The notes beneath the pieces are model-generated. The model saw only the letters and a program-made list of their open reading frames with translations, was not told where the DNA came from and did not search any database. Shown one piece after another: positions 50,782 through 60,122 of a stretch of DNA of 64,000 nucleotides (positions are counted from its first letter, which is position 1; each line of letters starts with the position of its first letter). The stretch spans positions 5,188 through 69,187 of the forward strand of contig JBAZMK010000006.1 in the NCBI GenBank assembly GCA_041649755.1. The letters are read 5' to 3'. This DNA comes from JAGVXH01 sp041649755. GTDB taxonomy: Archaea; Nanobdellota; Nanobdellia; Pacearchaeales; GW2011-AR1. Made by a program: the position numbers and the translations under genes.

Positions 50782-51966
50782 TTAATCTTTTCTCTCAATG
50801 TCTATTATTCTTTTGAGTTTGATTAGTCTCTCTCTGCCGTAAATTCCGCATTTTATGAAATCTCCGCCGAAGCCGATGCAGTAGTCTGCGAGTGCGTTGT
50901 CCATTGTTTCGCCTGACCTGTGGGAGAAAATCATTTTTATTTTGTTTTTTTTGCAGAAATCTACTACTTTTTTTACTTCTAATAAGGAGCCTATTTGGTT
51001 TGGTTTGATGATGACTGCGTTGATTGATTCGGATTCTACTGCCCTTCTTACTCGGTGCAGGTTTGTTGTTGTGAGGTCGTCTCCTACAATCAGGCGTCCT
51101 TTTCCTGTGGCGTTCATAATTTCTTTGAAGCCTGAAAAGTCCTCTTCCTGCATCGGGTCTTCGCAGTAGAATATGTTGTATTTTTTTATCAGTCTTTCTA
51201 TGAAGTCTGATTGTTCAACTTTGTCTCTTATTAGTTCTTTGTTTTTGTATTTGTAGTAACCTTTTTCGTAGAACGTTGAAGAAGCAAAGTCAACACCAAT
51301 TCTTAAGTTGTATTTTTTAGCGGCTTCTTTTAGTATTTCTAAAACTTCTTCGTTTGTTTTGTCAGTTATCCACGCGTTTTCGTCGTTTCTTTTTTTTGCG
51401 TGGAGGAATTTTTTCGCGTATTCGTAGGCCTTAAGGTTTAAAGTGATGGCTCGGGAGAATGTTTTTTCTTTTGGAATTAGCAGGAACTCTTGGAAGTCGG
51501 GTTTTTTTCTGTTTAGTCTGACTGAATGAAGTCCTCCGCCGATGCAGTTTCCGACAGGCATAGGAATCTTGACTTTTCCTGTTTCTGAAATTAACTCCCA
51601 GAATTCTTTTTTCTTTTCTTTTGCTGCGGCCTTTAAAACAACGGTTTCGAGGGCGTATTTGAAGTTTCCACCGAGTTGACCAAATCTGGATTCAAATTTT
51701 CTCACAAAGTCATCTAATTTCTTTAAGTCTTCAAGTTTTTTTATTATGAGGTTTTTGTATTTTAATTTTCTTGAGAGAACTTTCATAATTCTGAGGCTGT
51801 GACCTATTCCTTTTGAATGGTATGGTTCAACTTCGTTTTTGCCCCGCGATTTTCCTGAAGGTGCGGAAGCGGTGAATTTGCCCTCATAAGTTTTAATTGT
51901 AATTTCTATGGTTCTTTCTCCTCTAGAATTCTTGATGAGTCTCGGTTTAACCTCTCTTATAAACAT
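50782..51966 (-). CDS. eno: Enolase
   Basis: 394 residues, shorter than the usual 410-430. It converts 2-phosphoglycerate to phosphoenolpyruvate. Visible are GGGLHSVRLNR, metal ligands Asp in GVDFASSTFY, Glu in YCEDPMQEED and Asp in VGDDLTTT, the catalytic Lys in IIKPNQIGSL and the SHRSGET loop near the C-terminus. The enolase signature is complete, so the enzyme should be active. It stands alone between a mobile cassette and a secreted protein. Confidence 0.95.
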   Translation of the reverse strand: MFIREVKPRLIKNSRGERTIEITIKTYEGKFTASAPSGKSRGKNEVEPYHSKGIGHSLRIMKVLSRKLKYKNLIIKKLEDLKKLDDFVRKFESRFGQLGGNFKYALETVVLKAAAKEKKKEFWELISETGKVKIPMPVGNCIGGGLHSVRLNRKKPDFQEFLLIPKEKTFSRAITLNLKAYEYAKKFLHAKKRNDENAWITDKTNEEVLEILKEAAKKYNLRIGVDFASSTFYEKGYYKYKNKELIRDKVEQSDFIERLIKKYNIFYCEDPMQEEDFSGFKEIMNATGKGRLIVGDDLTTTNLHRVRRAVESESINAVIIKPNQIGSLLEVKKVVDFCKKNKIKMIFSHRSGETMDNALADYCIGFGGDFIKCGIYGRERLIKLKRIIDIERKD

Positions 51967-52079
51967 AAATATTAAAGATAAAAGGAGTTAATAAAACTTA
52001 CTTCTTTGATTTATGTAAGGGGATGGGCGAAACGAAACATTTATATACTTTTTATTGTTACTACTATTGGATAAATAAA

Positions 52080-52610
52080 ATGAAAGCAGAAATAGTTTTG
52101 ATTGGTGCGGTTGAACTCTTAGTTGTCCTAATTGGAATTTTTTATGCGTATCCCGAACTTGTTCCTGAAAAGAATGTGGCTTTGGAAAAAGAAGCCTTAG
52201 TTGAAAATTTTACTTTGGAAACAGAGTATTCTTCGGGAGGTTCTGGAGAAAGGAGTCTTATAGAATTTACTCCTTCAATAAATGAGATAAGGCAGGTTTT
52301 AAAGGAAGACAGAATTGATGAGGTGACATATTCAGACGATTTTAACTGCGTTGAGTTTTCGTTTGGCTTGATGAGGGCTTTAAAGGATAAAGGAATATAT
52401 TCTTGTGTTGCCTGGGCGGTTTTTGAAGATGGTTCCCATGCGTTGGTTGCGGTAAACTCTTCTTATTATGGGGTCATTTACATAGAGCCTCAGACAGATA
52501 AAATAATTTATGATTTAAAAGAAGGGGACAATTATTGCGATGTAGTGGGTTGGAATTGTGAATGGGAGATTCAAAAAATTAAATCCTGTTTTTCAGAAAT
52601 AGATTACTAA
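52080..52610 (+). CDS. Membrane-anchored papain/transglutaminase-like protein
   Basis: 176 residues from the ATG at 52080 (a start at 52023 would lie across the TATA-like atttatata at 52039-52048). One N-terminal helix (IVLIGAVELLVVLIGIFY) anchors an outer domain with NCVEFSFGLMRAL, GSHALVAVN and YIEPQTD, the Cys-His-Asp/Asn order of transglutaminase- or papain-like folds. The cysteine lies after FN, as in this fold. Substrate unknown; extracellular protein crosslinking or proteolysis is possible. Confidence 0.6.
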   Translation: MKAEIVLIGAVELLVVLIGIFYAYPELVPEKNVALEKEALVENFTLETEYSSGGSGERSLIEFTPSINEIRQVLKEDRIDEVTYSDDFNCVEFSFGLMRALKDKGIYSCVAWAVFEDGSHALVAVNSSYYGVIYIEPQTDKIIYDLKEGDNYCDVVGWNCEWEIQKIKSCFSEIDY

Positions 52611-53015
52611 TTATTCAACATCTTCTAATTCTGCTTCTTCAGAAACGCTTTCTTCTATATCTTCTTCAGTATTTGTTAATTCCATCATCTCTCCTTTTTC
52701 TATAATTTCTTTTTCTTCCCGTTCTTCAACCTTAGTTTTTTCCTCGTCGTTTTCAGATGCAGAGTCTTCAATTTTAATTTTTTCAATATCTTCTTTCTTT
52801 TTTCTTGGCATTGGGCGATTAACTGAAATTGGGAGGATTCCGTTGTCTAGTTCTTTTTCAGCGATTTTTAGAGGGTCATAATTTATGTCTTCAAGCTCTT
52901 CTTTTTTGAGTTTGATAAGGATTGGCGCGTCCATTGAAACCTGTAAAGCCCTCGCTCCGATGATTCTCGCCCTTTCATATTTTGAGAATTTAGTTTTTTC
53001 AGTCATTTTCTTCAA
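52611..53015 (-). CDS. rpoK: RNA polymerase subunit K (Rpo6) with acidic tail
   Basis: 134 residues (ATG at 53015, or at 53006 three codons later). The core KFSKYERARIIGARALQ, DAPILIKL and PLKIAEKELDNGILPI is rpo6/RPB6. Archaeal RpoK is about 60-90 residues; here a Glu-rich extension of about 60 residues is added at the C-terminus. It overlaps the rrp42 gene by 17 bases as last gene of the exosome operon. Confidence 0.92.
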   Translation of the reverse strand: MKKMTEKTKFSKYERARIIGARALQVSMDAPILIKLKKEELEDINYDPLKIAEKELDNGILPISVNRPMPRKKKEDIEKIKIEDSASENDEEKTKVEEREEKEIIEKGEMMELTNTEEDIEESVSEEAELEDVE

Positions 53016-53829
53016 AGACGTATCCTTTTACTTTTGGGAATATTTCTTTCCATTTGTCTTCAACGAGGTTTAAAATATTTTCCATATCTTTTTCAGTGAT
53101 AACACCTTCTTTTCCTTTTTGCATTGCGGTAATCCTCAATTTTCCATTTGCTTCTCCTATTGCTATACTTAACCTGCAATTTGAAATGGCTTCTTCTTCT
53201 TTGTCAACATCTAAAAGAATTGAGTTGTTTATCTTGTGGAGAGTTATATTGAAGGACATTGCTTCTTTATTTAAGGGGAGTGGTTCGTTACTTAGTTCGT
53301 GTTCTATTTTTTCTTCTTTTTCATTGTAGACAGGCATTTTGGCGCTTCCAAGTGCGATTAGAGATGCTAAACCTGCGACATCAATAAGATTTCCGTTATC
53401 GTTGATTGCGACGATGTCTAAGAACACTTGCCAGACTTTTTCCCCTTCTTTTATGCATAATTTCTTGAAGTCAATGAAACCGCTTTCTCTGATTCCTCTG
53501 TCAATTACTCTTGCGAGTTCAACGGACTCTATTCCTGGTTTTCCGATGTCGTATTGTTCAGAAGCCATTGGGTGAAGTTCAGCGCTTGTCATAAATGTCC
53601 CTTCGTCAGGGGAGTCAGGATATGGCTCAATAATTCCTAGTTTAACTCCAGCAAAAACCTCTGTTTTTCCGATTTTAACTCTAACTGAAGATTCTGCATT
53701 TACACTTACATTTCTTTCAATTTCTATTTCTCTATAATCCCCTAAGTCTCTGCCGTCAAGTCTTTTACCTTGGTTAATATACTCGATTATTTTCTCTTTT
53801 TGCAATTTAGGAACGATAAAATCACTCAT
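52999..53829 (-). CDS. rrp42: Exosome complex subunit Rrp42
   Basis: 276 residues from the ATG at 53829. This non-catalytic RNase PH-type subunit shows GKRLDGRDLGDYREI, KIGKTEVFAGVKLGI and EGEKVWQVFLDIVAINDNGN. With Rrp41 it forms the hexameric ring that degrades or tails RNA 3' ends. It overlaps rrp41 upstream by 8 bases, so the genes are translationally coupled. Confidence 0.95.
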   Translation of the reverse strand: MSDFIVPKLQKEKIIEYINQGKRLDGRDLGDYREIEIERNVSVNAESSVRVKIGKTEVFAGVKLGIIEPYPDSPDEGTFMTSAELHPMASEQYDIGKPGIESVELARVIDRGIRESGFIDFKKLCIKEGEKVWQVFLDIVAINDNGNLIDVAGLASLIALGSAKMPVYNEKEEKIEHELSNEPLPLNKEAMSFNITLHKINNSILLDVDKEEEAISNCRLSIAIGEANGKLRITAMQKGKEGVITEKDMENILNLVEDKWKEIFPKVKGYVFEEND

Positions 53830-54550
53830 TTGAACCTCCATTGCTTGAATCTTTTAGAGCTTTTGTCTGGATTTTAAGTATCTCTTTGCAGGCTTCTTTT
53901 CCTGCTTTGATTGCTTCTTTTAACTCTTCTGGTGAGATTTTTCCGTCAAGCTGTAAAAGGGCGATGTCTCCTGTTCTTGATGTTACTGCTATTGGGATAT
54001 CTGTTGAGCCTTCGCCTTCTTTGAAGTCTTCTTCTTCTTTATTTACATCAACTACGATTGTTTTGTCTATTTTTCCGACAGATATTGCTGAAATCATTTC
54101 TTTCATTGGGATGCCTGCGTGAGCCAGAGCCATTGCAGCTGCATTTAAGCCAGCAACCCTTGTTCCTGCGTCTGCTTGCGGGATTTGTATAAAAACATCT
54201 ACAACTGCGTTTGGAAATCCTGATAAGTCAACAACAGAAGATAGAGCCCATTCGCTTACTTTTGAGATTTCTTCACTTCTTCTTGAAGGTCCTGGTCGGA
54301 TTCTGTCCCAGACTGAAAAAGGCATCATCCCATAGTTTACTCTCAACATTCCTTTTTCAGGATTTTGCATATGCTGTGGGTGGAAGGTTCTTGGACCTCT
54401 TACAACTGCTATTGCCTGGGTTTTTCCTGTTTGAAACATTGCAGAACCATCGGCAGAAGGGACAATACCAACTTTTACTTTAATTTCTCTTATTTCGTCA
54501 AATTTCCTTCCATCGCTTCTTTTCTTATATAAGCTTTCTTTTTTAGCCAT
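53822..54550 (-). CDS. rrp41: Exosome complex catalytic subunit Rrp41
   Basis: 242 residues from the ATG at 54550, where it overlaps rrp4 by 8 bases (a start at 54580 is less likely). RNase PH fold: RSDGRKFDEIREIKV, QTGKTQAIAVVRGPR, the phosphate-binding RPGPSRRSEEI, and the catalytic Asp region GSTDIPIAVTS and DIALLQLDGK. It is the phosphorolytic active subunit. Confidence 0.96.
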   Translation of the reverse strand: MAKKESLYKKRSDGRKFDEIREIKVKVGIVPSADGSAMFQTGKTQAIAVVRGPRTFHPQHMQNPEKGMLRVNYGMMPFSVWDRIRPGPSRRSEEISKVSEWALSSVVDLSGFPNAVVDVFIQIPQADAGTRVAGLNAAAMALAHAGIPMKEMISAISVGKIDKTIVVDVNKEEEDFKEGEGSTDIPIAVTSRTGDIALLQLDGKISPEELKEAIKAGKEACKEILKIQTKALKDSSNGGSNE

Positions 54551-55268
54551 CTTGCTCATCTTCTCCGGTATTTTTTTCAATTATTTCTATTTCACTTTTC
54601 ATTCCCAGACTTTTTATGTATTTTTCAACTTTTTCTGTTAAACCATTGATTGTTGCGTTTTCGACTATAAACTCTATAATTTTCTTTGTTGCAAGTTCTT
54701 CTTCAACGGAGTTCCCTGAAATCCAGACTTTGCCATTTTGACCTACGGTTATTTCGCATCTTGTGGCGCTTTTTATTAATTTTACCATACTCCCTTCTTT
54801 TCCTATTATTCTTGGGACTTTGTTAGGGTTTACAGAGATTATTAATCCTCCTTCGAGTTTTCCGTAACCTCTCATTTTCATTGAGACGTCGACACCTCGG
54901 GATTTTACGTCCCAAACTTTGACGATTACAGATTCTCCGAAATCAAGGTATTCTCTTAATTCGTTTTTGTTAATGTATCTTGGGACTTCTGCTACAGGCA
55001 GAAATGCATTTTGTACCCCTCCAAATTCTATAAGCCATCCGTTAAAAGTTACATCTACGACCGTTCCGATTATTGTGTTTCCTCTTCTTGGATAGTATGC
55101 TCCTGAAACAGGGATGACTCTGACGTGCTTTTCAGAAATTTCCACAATTCCAAATCTCTTTGAAACTACTTCTTCTCCGTCTCTGTAAACATTGTCTCCA
55201 GGTAAAAATTCGTTACCTTTTACTATTGTTTCTCCGGGAACAACTATTTGTCTTCCTTCTTTGTCCAT
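54543..55268 (-). CDS. rrp4: Exosome complex RNA-binding subunit Rrp4
   Basis: 241 residues with the N-terminal domain (VVPGETIVKGNEFLPGDNVY), an S1 domain (YYPRRGNTIIGTVVDVTFNG to VSMKMRGYGKL) and a KH domain with VPRIIGKEGSMVKLIKSAT. It caps the exosome ring and guides RNA in. First gene of the rrp4-rrp41-rrp42-rpoK operon. Confidence 0.96.
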   Translation of the reverse strand: MDKEGRQIVVPGETIVKGNEFLPGDNVYRDGEEVVSKRFGIVEISEKHVRVIPVSGAYYPRRGNTIIGTVVDVTFNGWLIEFGGVQNAFLPVAEVPRYINKNELREYLDFGESVIVKVWDVKSRGVDVSMKMRGYGKLEGGLIISVNPNKVPRIIGKEGSMVKLIKSATRCEITVGQNGKVWISGNSVEEELATKKIIEFIVENATINGLTEKVEKYIKSLGMKSEIEIIEKNTGEDEQDG

Positions 55269-55352
55269 TTTTCTAAACGAGAAAATCTGTAATATTATCC
55301 ACTTTTCTCTTCATTTACATAAATTCCTGTAAAAAACCATTTATAAACTTTA

Positions 55353-55946
55353 CTATTCAATTTCAATTATAGTGCCTTTCCTTCCAACTTGTATGACTCT
55401 TGTTTTTCCTATTTTGTCTTCTATTCCTTCTGCTTCATGAATGTGTCCTGAAATTAATATGTCTGGTTTGACTTCTTCAACAATTCGTCTAAGGTACTCA
55501 TCCCCTTCAATTCCGGAGAACTCTGCCTTTGTTCCTCTTGCGTGCCAGTGTGAAACTAAGATTCTTTTTTTAGGCTTCATTTTTTTAAAGTTATTTTTTA
55601 GAATCTGGAGATCTTCTGATTCTATAACTTTCCAGTCAGGATTTCCGATTCCAGCTATTCCGACTTCATTATAGGTAATGTAGTAGTTATGCAGGCTTTT
55701 TGCAATGGTTTTAAGGAGGTTATGTTCTCTTTCTGTATCCCAGTTTCCTGGAACGAAGGCAATTCTTTGTTTTTGCTTAACAAAAGGCTCCAAGATTTTT
55801 CCGTTTTCCAGTTCGTAACCGCTAATATCCCCTGCTAAAATGACTAAGTCAACTTTATTTCTTTTAGCTTTTTCTGAGAGTTTTTTTGCAATGTCAAAAT
55901 CCCCGTGAAGGTCTGCTGCGGCGAGTATTTTAAGTTTCTTTGCCAT
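55353..55946 (-). CDS. Metallophosphoesterase, compact form
   Basis: 197 residues with complete calcineurin-like motifs: ADLHGD, LAGDISG, VPGNWDTE, VSHWHARG and SGHIHEAEG. It is the third member of the family in the window and the only compact one with all motifs canonical. It diverges from valS across only 48 bases, so the two promoters are close. Substrate unknown. Confidence 0.88.
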   Translation of the reverse strand: MAKKLKILAAADLHGDFDIAKKLSEKAKRNKVDLVILAGDISGYELENGKILEPFVKQKQRIAFVPGNWDTEREHNLLKTIAKSLHNYYITYNEVGIAGIGNPDWKVIESEDLQILKNNFKKMKPKKRILVSHWHARGTKAEFSGIEGDEYLRRIVEEVKPDILISGHIHEAEGIEDKIGKTRVIQVGRKGTIIEIE

Positions 55947-55994
55947 AGGATGTTATACCAAACATTTTTTAAATATCCTTCTGTTCTCTTTTTT

Positions 55995-58379
55995 ATGCAG
56001 TTAAAAGATGTTAAAAGTTGGGATGTTGAGATAGAAAGGGGAATTACAGAAAGATGGAAAAAACAAGAGATGTATAGTTTTGATTGTAAGACTAAAAAGA
56101 AGATTTATTCTATTGATACGCCCCCCCCGTATGTTAATTCGCCGATTCATATGGGGCATGCCGTAACTTACTGCTTTATGGATATGATTGCACGTTACAG
56201 GAGGATGAAAGGTTTTGAAGTTTTGTTTCCTTTGGGACTTGACAGGAACGGGCTTCCTATTGAGATGGGTGCGGAGAGGAAGTATGGGGTTTCTCCTTTT
56301 GATGTCGGGCGTGAGAAGTTTATTGAATATTGCGAGAAGTTGTTAAATGAGACTTCGGCAGAGTCAATAGATTCTTTTGCGAGGTTGGGGATTTCTTTTT
56401 CTTCTTATAAATATGGGGAGAAAGTAGGTTCTATTTATAATACTGATTCTCCGGAGTATAGGGCTTTGACACAATTGACTTTTTTGGAGCTTTATAAAAA
56501 GGGTTTGATTTATGAAGATACGAGGATAAACAATTGGGACCCTAAACTTCAGACGACAATAGCAGATTCTGAAATAGAATATAAGAATATTCAATCTGCT
56601 TTTAATGATATTAGGTGGAAAGTTAAAGAGACAGGAGAGGAAATTGTTATTGGGACGACGAGACCTGAACTTATATGTACTTGTGGGATGGTTATTTTTA
56701 ATCCCGAAGATGAAAGGTATTCTCATCTTGAGGGAAAGACTGCAGTTTCCCCTTTGTTTGAGATGGAGATTCCTATACGGGCCCATCCTTTGGCAGATAA
56801 GGAAAAGGGAACCGGAATTGCGATGATGTGTTCTGCGGGTGATTTGTCCGATATTCAGTTTTTCAGGGAAATGGGTTTGACTCCTAAAATTGCTATTAAT
56901 AAAGACGGAACGATGAATGAGAATGCAAGTTTTTTAAGCGGTCTGAAGGTTAAGAAGGCGAGAGAGAAGATTATTGAAGAATTGAAGAGTAATGGGTTTT
57001 TAGTAAAGCAGGAACAAATTTCTCATAGGACTCCAGTGTCAGAGCGTTCGGGGGCAGAAATAGAGTTTATAGAGATGCCCGAGTTTTATCTGAAACAAAT
57101 TGATTTTAAAGAGGACGTGAAGAAGATAGCTAGGGAAATTAATTTTTATCCTAGGGAGTCAAGAAAGATTTTAGAGGATTGGATAAATTCTGTTTCAATT
57201 GACTGGCCGATTTCCAGAAGAAGATATTATGCTACTGAGGTTCCTCTTTGGAATTCAAAATCAGGGGAATATGTATCTGTTCCGACCGAGAAAAAATATT
57301 ACCGACCTTGGATGCAGGGTCCGCCTAAGTCTGCGAATGTATTAGATGTCAAGACAAAAAAGGTTCTCGGGAAGTTAGGGGATTTTCCTAACGAAGAGTG
57401 GATTGGAGAGGTGAGGGTTCTTGATACATGGATGGATTCTTCTATTTCTGAACTTAATATGATAAAATATAAATCAGATGATAATTTTTTTAAGAAGGCA
57501 TATCCAGTTACTTTGCGACCTCAAGGGAAGGAGATTGTTAGAACTTGGCTTTATTATACTCTTCTTAGGGGTTTTTTGGAGACGGGCAAGCCTTGTTTTA
57601 AAGATGTTTGGATTCACCAACATATATTGGATGGGAGCGGGAAGAAGATGTCCAAGTCTTTAGGGAACGTGATTAATCCACAAGATGTTTTAAATGAAGA
57701 GGGTGCTGAGGCTCTTAGGCTTTGGTCAGCGATTGAGGGGGATTTATCTAAAGGAGATTTTATTTGTTCAAGGGAGAAGATAAAGGCAGAGAAAAAGACT
57801 TTGAATAAGTTGCTGAATGTTTCCAGATTTGTTATGATGTTTAAGAAGGGGGGTAAGATAAAACTTACTAAGTTAGATAGACTTTTTATTGATTATGTTG
57901 AAGATTTAACTAAAAGAACAGAAAAGTCTTATGAAGGATATGATTTTAATCATCCTGCTCAGGAGATTAGGCAATTTTTGTGGGAAATTTTTGCTTCTCA
58001 TTATATAGAAATTGTTAAAAGCAGAGCGTATAATGAAGAAAATAAGTTCAGCAAAGAAGAAAGCGATTCTGCTAAATATACTCTTCATTTTATCCACGAG
58101 AGACTTTTAACTCTTCTTTATCCGATAATCCCCCAGATAACCTTTTTTATTTCAAGAGAAGAAGGGGTTGATTTGTTAAAAGGCAAATGGCCAAAAGTTA
58201 AGGAAGGGACGTCGGATATATCTTTAGTAAAAAAGATTGTAGAGTTTAATAGTTTTGTGTGGAAGACAAAAAAGGAAAAAGGGATTTCACTTAAAGAAGG
58301 AATTGAGGGGATTCGGGTTCCTGAGGAATTAAAGGACTTTGAAAAAGATTTAAGGGCGTGTCATAAAATTAGTAATTAA
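55995..58379 (+). CDS. valS: Valyl-tRNA synthetase
   Basis: About 794 residues from the ATG at 55995; the frame is open 90 bases further upstream, but that crosses the divergent promoter, and a TATA-like tttaaata lies about 28 bases before 55995. ATP site PIHMGH, editing-domain GTTRPELICTCGM (CP1 start), VLDTWMDSSISEL, and KKMSKSLGNV (KMSKS). The combination PRPQGKEI-type TLRPQGKEIVRTWLYYTLL and WPISRRRYYATEVPLW identifies ValRS of the archaeal/rickettsial kind. Slightly shorter than usual (850-900). Confidence 0.93.
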   Translation: MQLKDVKSWDVEIERGITERWKKQEMYSFDCKTKKKIYSIDTPPPYVNSPIHMGHAVTYCFMDMIARYRRMKGFEVLFPLGLDRNGLPIEMGAERKYGVSPFDVGREKFIEYCEKLLNETSAESIDSFARLGISFSSYKYGEKVGSIYNTDSPEYRALTQLTFLELYKKGLIYEDTRINNWDPKLQTTIADSEIEYKNIQSAFNDIRWKVKETGEEIVIGTTRPELICTCGMVIFNPEDERYSHLEGKTAVSPLFEMEIPIRAHPLADKEKGTGIAMMCSAGDLSDIQFFREMGLTPKIAINKDGTMNENASFLSGLKVKKAREKIIEELKSNGFLVKQEQISHRTPVSERSGAEIEFIEMPEFYLKQIDFKEDVKKIAREINFYPRESRKILEDWINSVSIDWPISRRRYYATEVPLWNSKSGEYVSVPTEKKYYRPWMQGPPKSANVLDVKTKKVLGKLGDFPNEEWIGEVRVLDTWMDSSISELNMIKYKSDDNFFKKAYPVTLRPQGKEIVRTWLYYTLLRGFLETGKPCFKDVWIHQHILDGSGKKMSKSLGNVINPQDVLNEEGAEALRLWSAIEGDLSKGDFICSREKIKAEKKTLNKLLNVSRFVMMFKKGGKIKLTKLDRLFIDYVEDLTKRTEKSYEGYDFNHPAQEIRQFLWEIFASHYIEIVKSRAYNEENKFSKEESDSAKYTLHFIHERLLTLLYPIIPQITFFISREEGVDLLKGKWPKVKEGTSDISLVKKIVEFNSFVWKTKKEKGISLKEGIEGIRVPEELKDFEKDLRACHKISN

Positions 58380-58428
58380 ATTTTTATGTTTCCTTAAGTC
58401 TTATAAACTCTCTTTATCTTTTATACTT

Positions 58429-59529
58429 ATGGCGCTGAATGAATTACAAAGGTTTGAGTTGGAAAGTTTGATTGAAGAGCTGGAAGGTTATCGTGGGAGG
58501 CATACAGAACTGATTACAGTGATGGTCCCTGCGGGGGCGACTCTGACCCAAACTACTAAACAACTTGAAGATGAGAAGGGGACAGCGACTAACATTAAGA
58601 CGACTTCAACACGTAAAAATGTTATTAATTCTTTAGAAAAGGCTATAAGGAAATTGAAAGAGATTGGGAAGACCCCTGAAAATGGTCTGGCTGTTTTTAG
58701 TGGGAATATATCCGAAGTTGAAGGACAGGATAATTTTCAGGTTTGGGCAGTTGAGCCACCTAAGAAGTTGAAAGTTAAAATTTATCGGTGTGACCAGATT
58801 TTTGTTCTTGACCCGCTAAAAGAAATGCTTGAGACCGAAGAAGTTTATGGGCTTTTGATAATTGAGAGGAATGAGGCTTCAATTGGGATTCTTGATGGAA
58901 AGCATGTGAAACTTTTACAGAATATGACTTCTGGGATTCCTGGAAAAACTCGTGCGGGAGGGCAGTCGGCTGCAAGGTTTGGGAGAATAAGGGAAAGTAT
59001 GGCGAAAGAGTTTTTTAAGAGAGTGGCTGAGGCTATGAAAACTCATTTTTTTGATAACAAGAAGCTTAAAGGTATTTTAATTGGCGGGCCGATTCCGACT
59101 AAGGAAGAGTTTTTAGAACAGGGTCAGCTTGTTACGGCATTGAAAGACAAGGTGGTCGCGGTGAAAGATTTAGGTGATACGGGAATTCATGGGTTATACG
59201 AGTTGGTAAATTTGTGTCAAGACGTTTTAGCTGAACAGGAGATTACAAAACAAAAGCAGATTTTGGACGAGTTTTTTACTAAGTTAGCGAAAGAGCCAGA
59301 TAAAATCTCTTATGGTGAGGCAGAAGTAGAAGATAGGCTAAACAGGGGGGCGGTTGAGAAGCTGATTCTGTCAAAGTCTCTTGATAAGAGTAAAATTAAG
59401 AAATTTGAGGAAATTGCAAAAAATTTCTCAACAGAAGTTCATATTGTAACAAAAGATACTGCTCAAGGGGTTCAATTTGATAATTTGGGTGGAGTAGGGG
59501 GGATTCTGAGGTTTGAAGTTTATGATTAA
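58429..59529 (+). CDS. prf1: Peptide chain release factor aRF1 (short form)
   Basis: 366 residues against about 410 in most archaea. The peptidyl-hydrolysis motif is RAGGQSAARF near residues 174-183. The stop-codon-reading motif NIKS appears as NIKT near residues 55-58 (TNIKT followed by TSTRKNV) and YxCxxxF as YRCDQIF. The C-terminal domain lacks a part of the insertion (minidomain) of longer proteins. All three stop codons are used in this window. A TATA-like ttataaac lies about 30 bases upstream. Confidence 0.93.
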   Translation: MALNELQRFELESLIEELEGYRGRHTELITVMVPAGATLTQTTKQLEDEKGTATNIKTTSTRKNVINSLEKAIRKLKEIGKTPENGLAVFSGNISEVEGQDNFQVWAVEPPKKLKVKIYRCDQIFVLDPLKEMLETEEVYGLLIIERNEASIGILDGKHVKLLQNMTSGIPGKTRAGGQSAARFGRIRESMAKEFFKRVAEAMKTHFFDNKKLKGILIGGPIPTKEEFLEQGQLVTALKDKVVAVKDLGDTGIHGLYELVNLCQDVLAEQEITKQKQILDEFFTKLAKEPDKISYGEAEVEDRLNRGAVEKLILSKSLDKSKIKKFEEIAKNFSTEVHIVTKDTAQGVQFDNLGGVGGILRFEVYD

Positions 59530-59567
59530 CACGAAGACCTTAAAAATCCTTTTACATTATCAAATTT

Positions 59568-60122
59568 ATGGAAAATGAAACAAAAGAGGCACCAATAATT
59601 ACAGGGTCTACAGCAGAGGAGATTGAGAATGAGTTTGAGTCAAAAGAATTAGAGGACTTCGGGAAGGTTGAGGCTGCACTTTTTATTGCTGGGCGGTTTT
59701 TGAATATGGAAGAATTGGCGAGTTTAACAGAGTTAAGCCCAGTTATGATTAAAGGGATTTTGCACGACTTACAGAAGAAGTATGCTAATAGTGTTATAAG
59801 GGTGGTAAATAGGGGGGATTCTTGGAAGATGGATGTTGCTGAAAAGTATCATTATTTGATTAATAGGCTTGCTGCAGGGAGTACGGAGTTTACGAAAGCA
59901 GAACAGGAGACTTTGGCGGTGATTGCTTATAAACAACCTATAAAGCAGTCGGTTGTGATAAAGATAAGAGGAAACAAGTCTTATGACCATATTAGGAAAT
60001 TCCGTGAACTCGGTTTGGTTGTCGCTAAAAAAGTAGGGCATACAAATGAGCTTTCTTTAAGTGAAGAATTTTATGAGTATTTTAATGTTCACAAGAATGA
60101 TAAAACGGAAGAGGGTGAATAA
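59568..60122 (+). CDS. scpB: Segregation and condensation protein ScpB
   Basis: 184 residues with two winged helices: VEAALFIAGRFLNMEELA (first) and LAVIAYKQPIKQSVVIKIRG (second). This is typical of ScpB, the kleisin partner of SMC in chromosome condensation. The start has an acidic tail of about 25 residues. Its stop overlaps the next ATG by one base (taATG). No SMC or ScpA gene is visible here. Confidence 0.93.
   Translation: MENETKEAPIITGSTAEEIENEFESKELEDFGKVEAALFIAGRFLNMEELASLTELSPVMIKGILHDLQKKYANSVIRVVNRGDSWKMDVAEKYHYLINRLAAGSTEFTKAEQETLAVIAYKQPIKQSVVIKIRGNKSYDHIRKFRELGLVVAKKVGHTNELSLSEEFYEYFNVHKNDKTEEGE

Noticed and set aside
55905..55994. 30-residue N-terminal extension of ValRS
   Set aside because: It would cross the divergent promoter and overlap the metallophosphoesterase coding start; homologues begin near MQLKDV.
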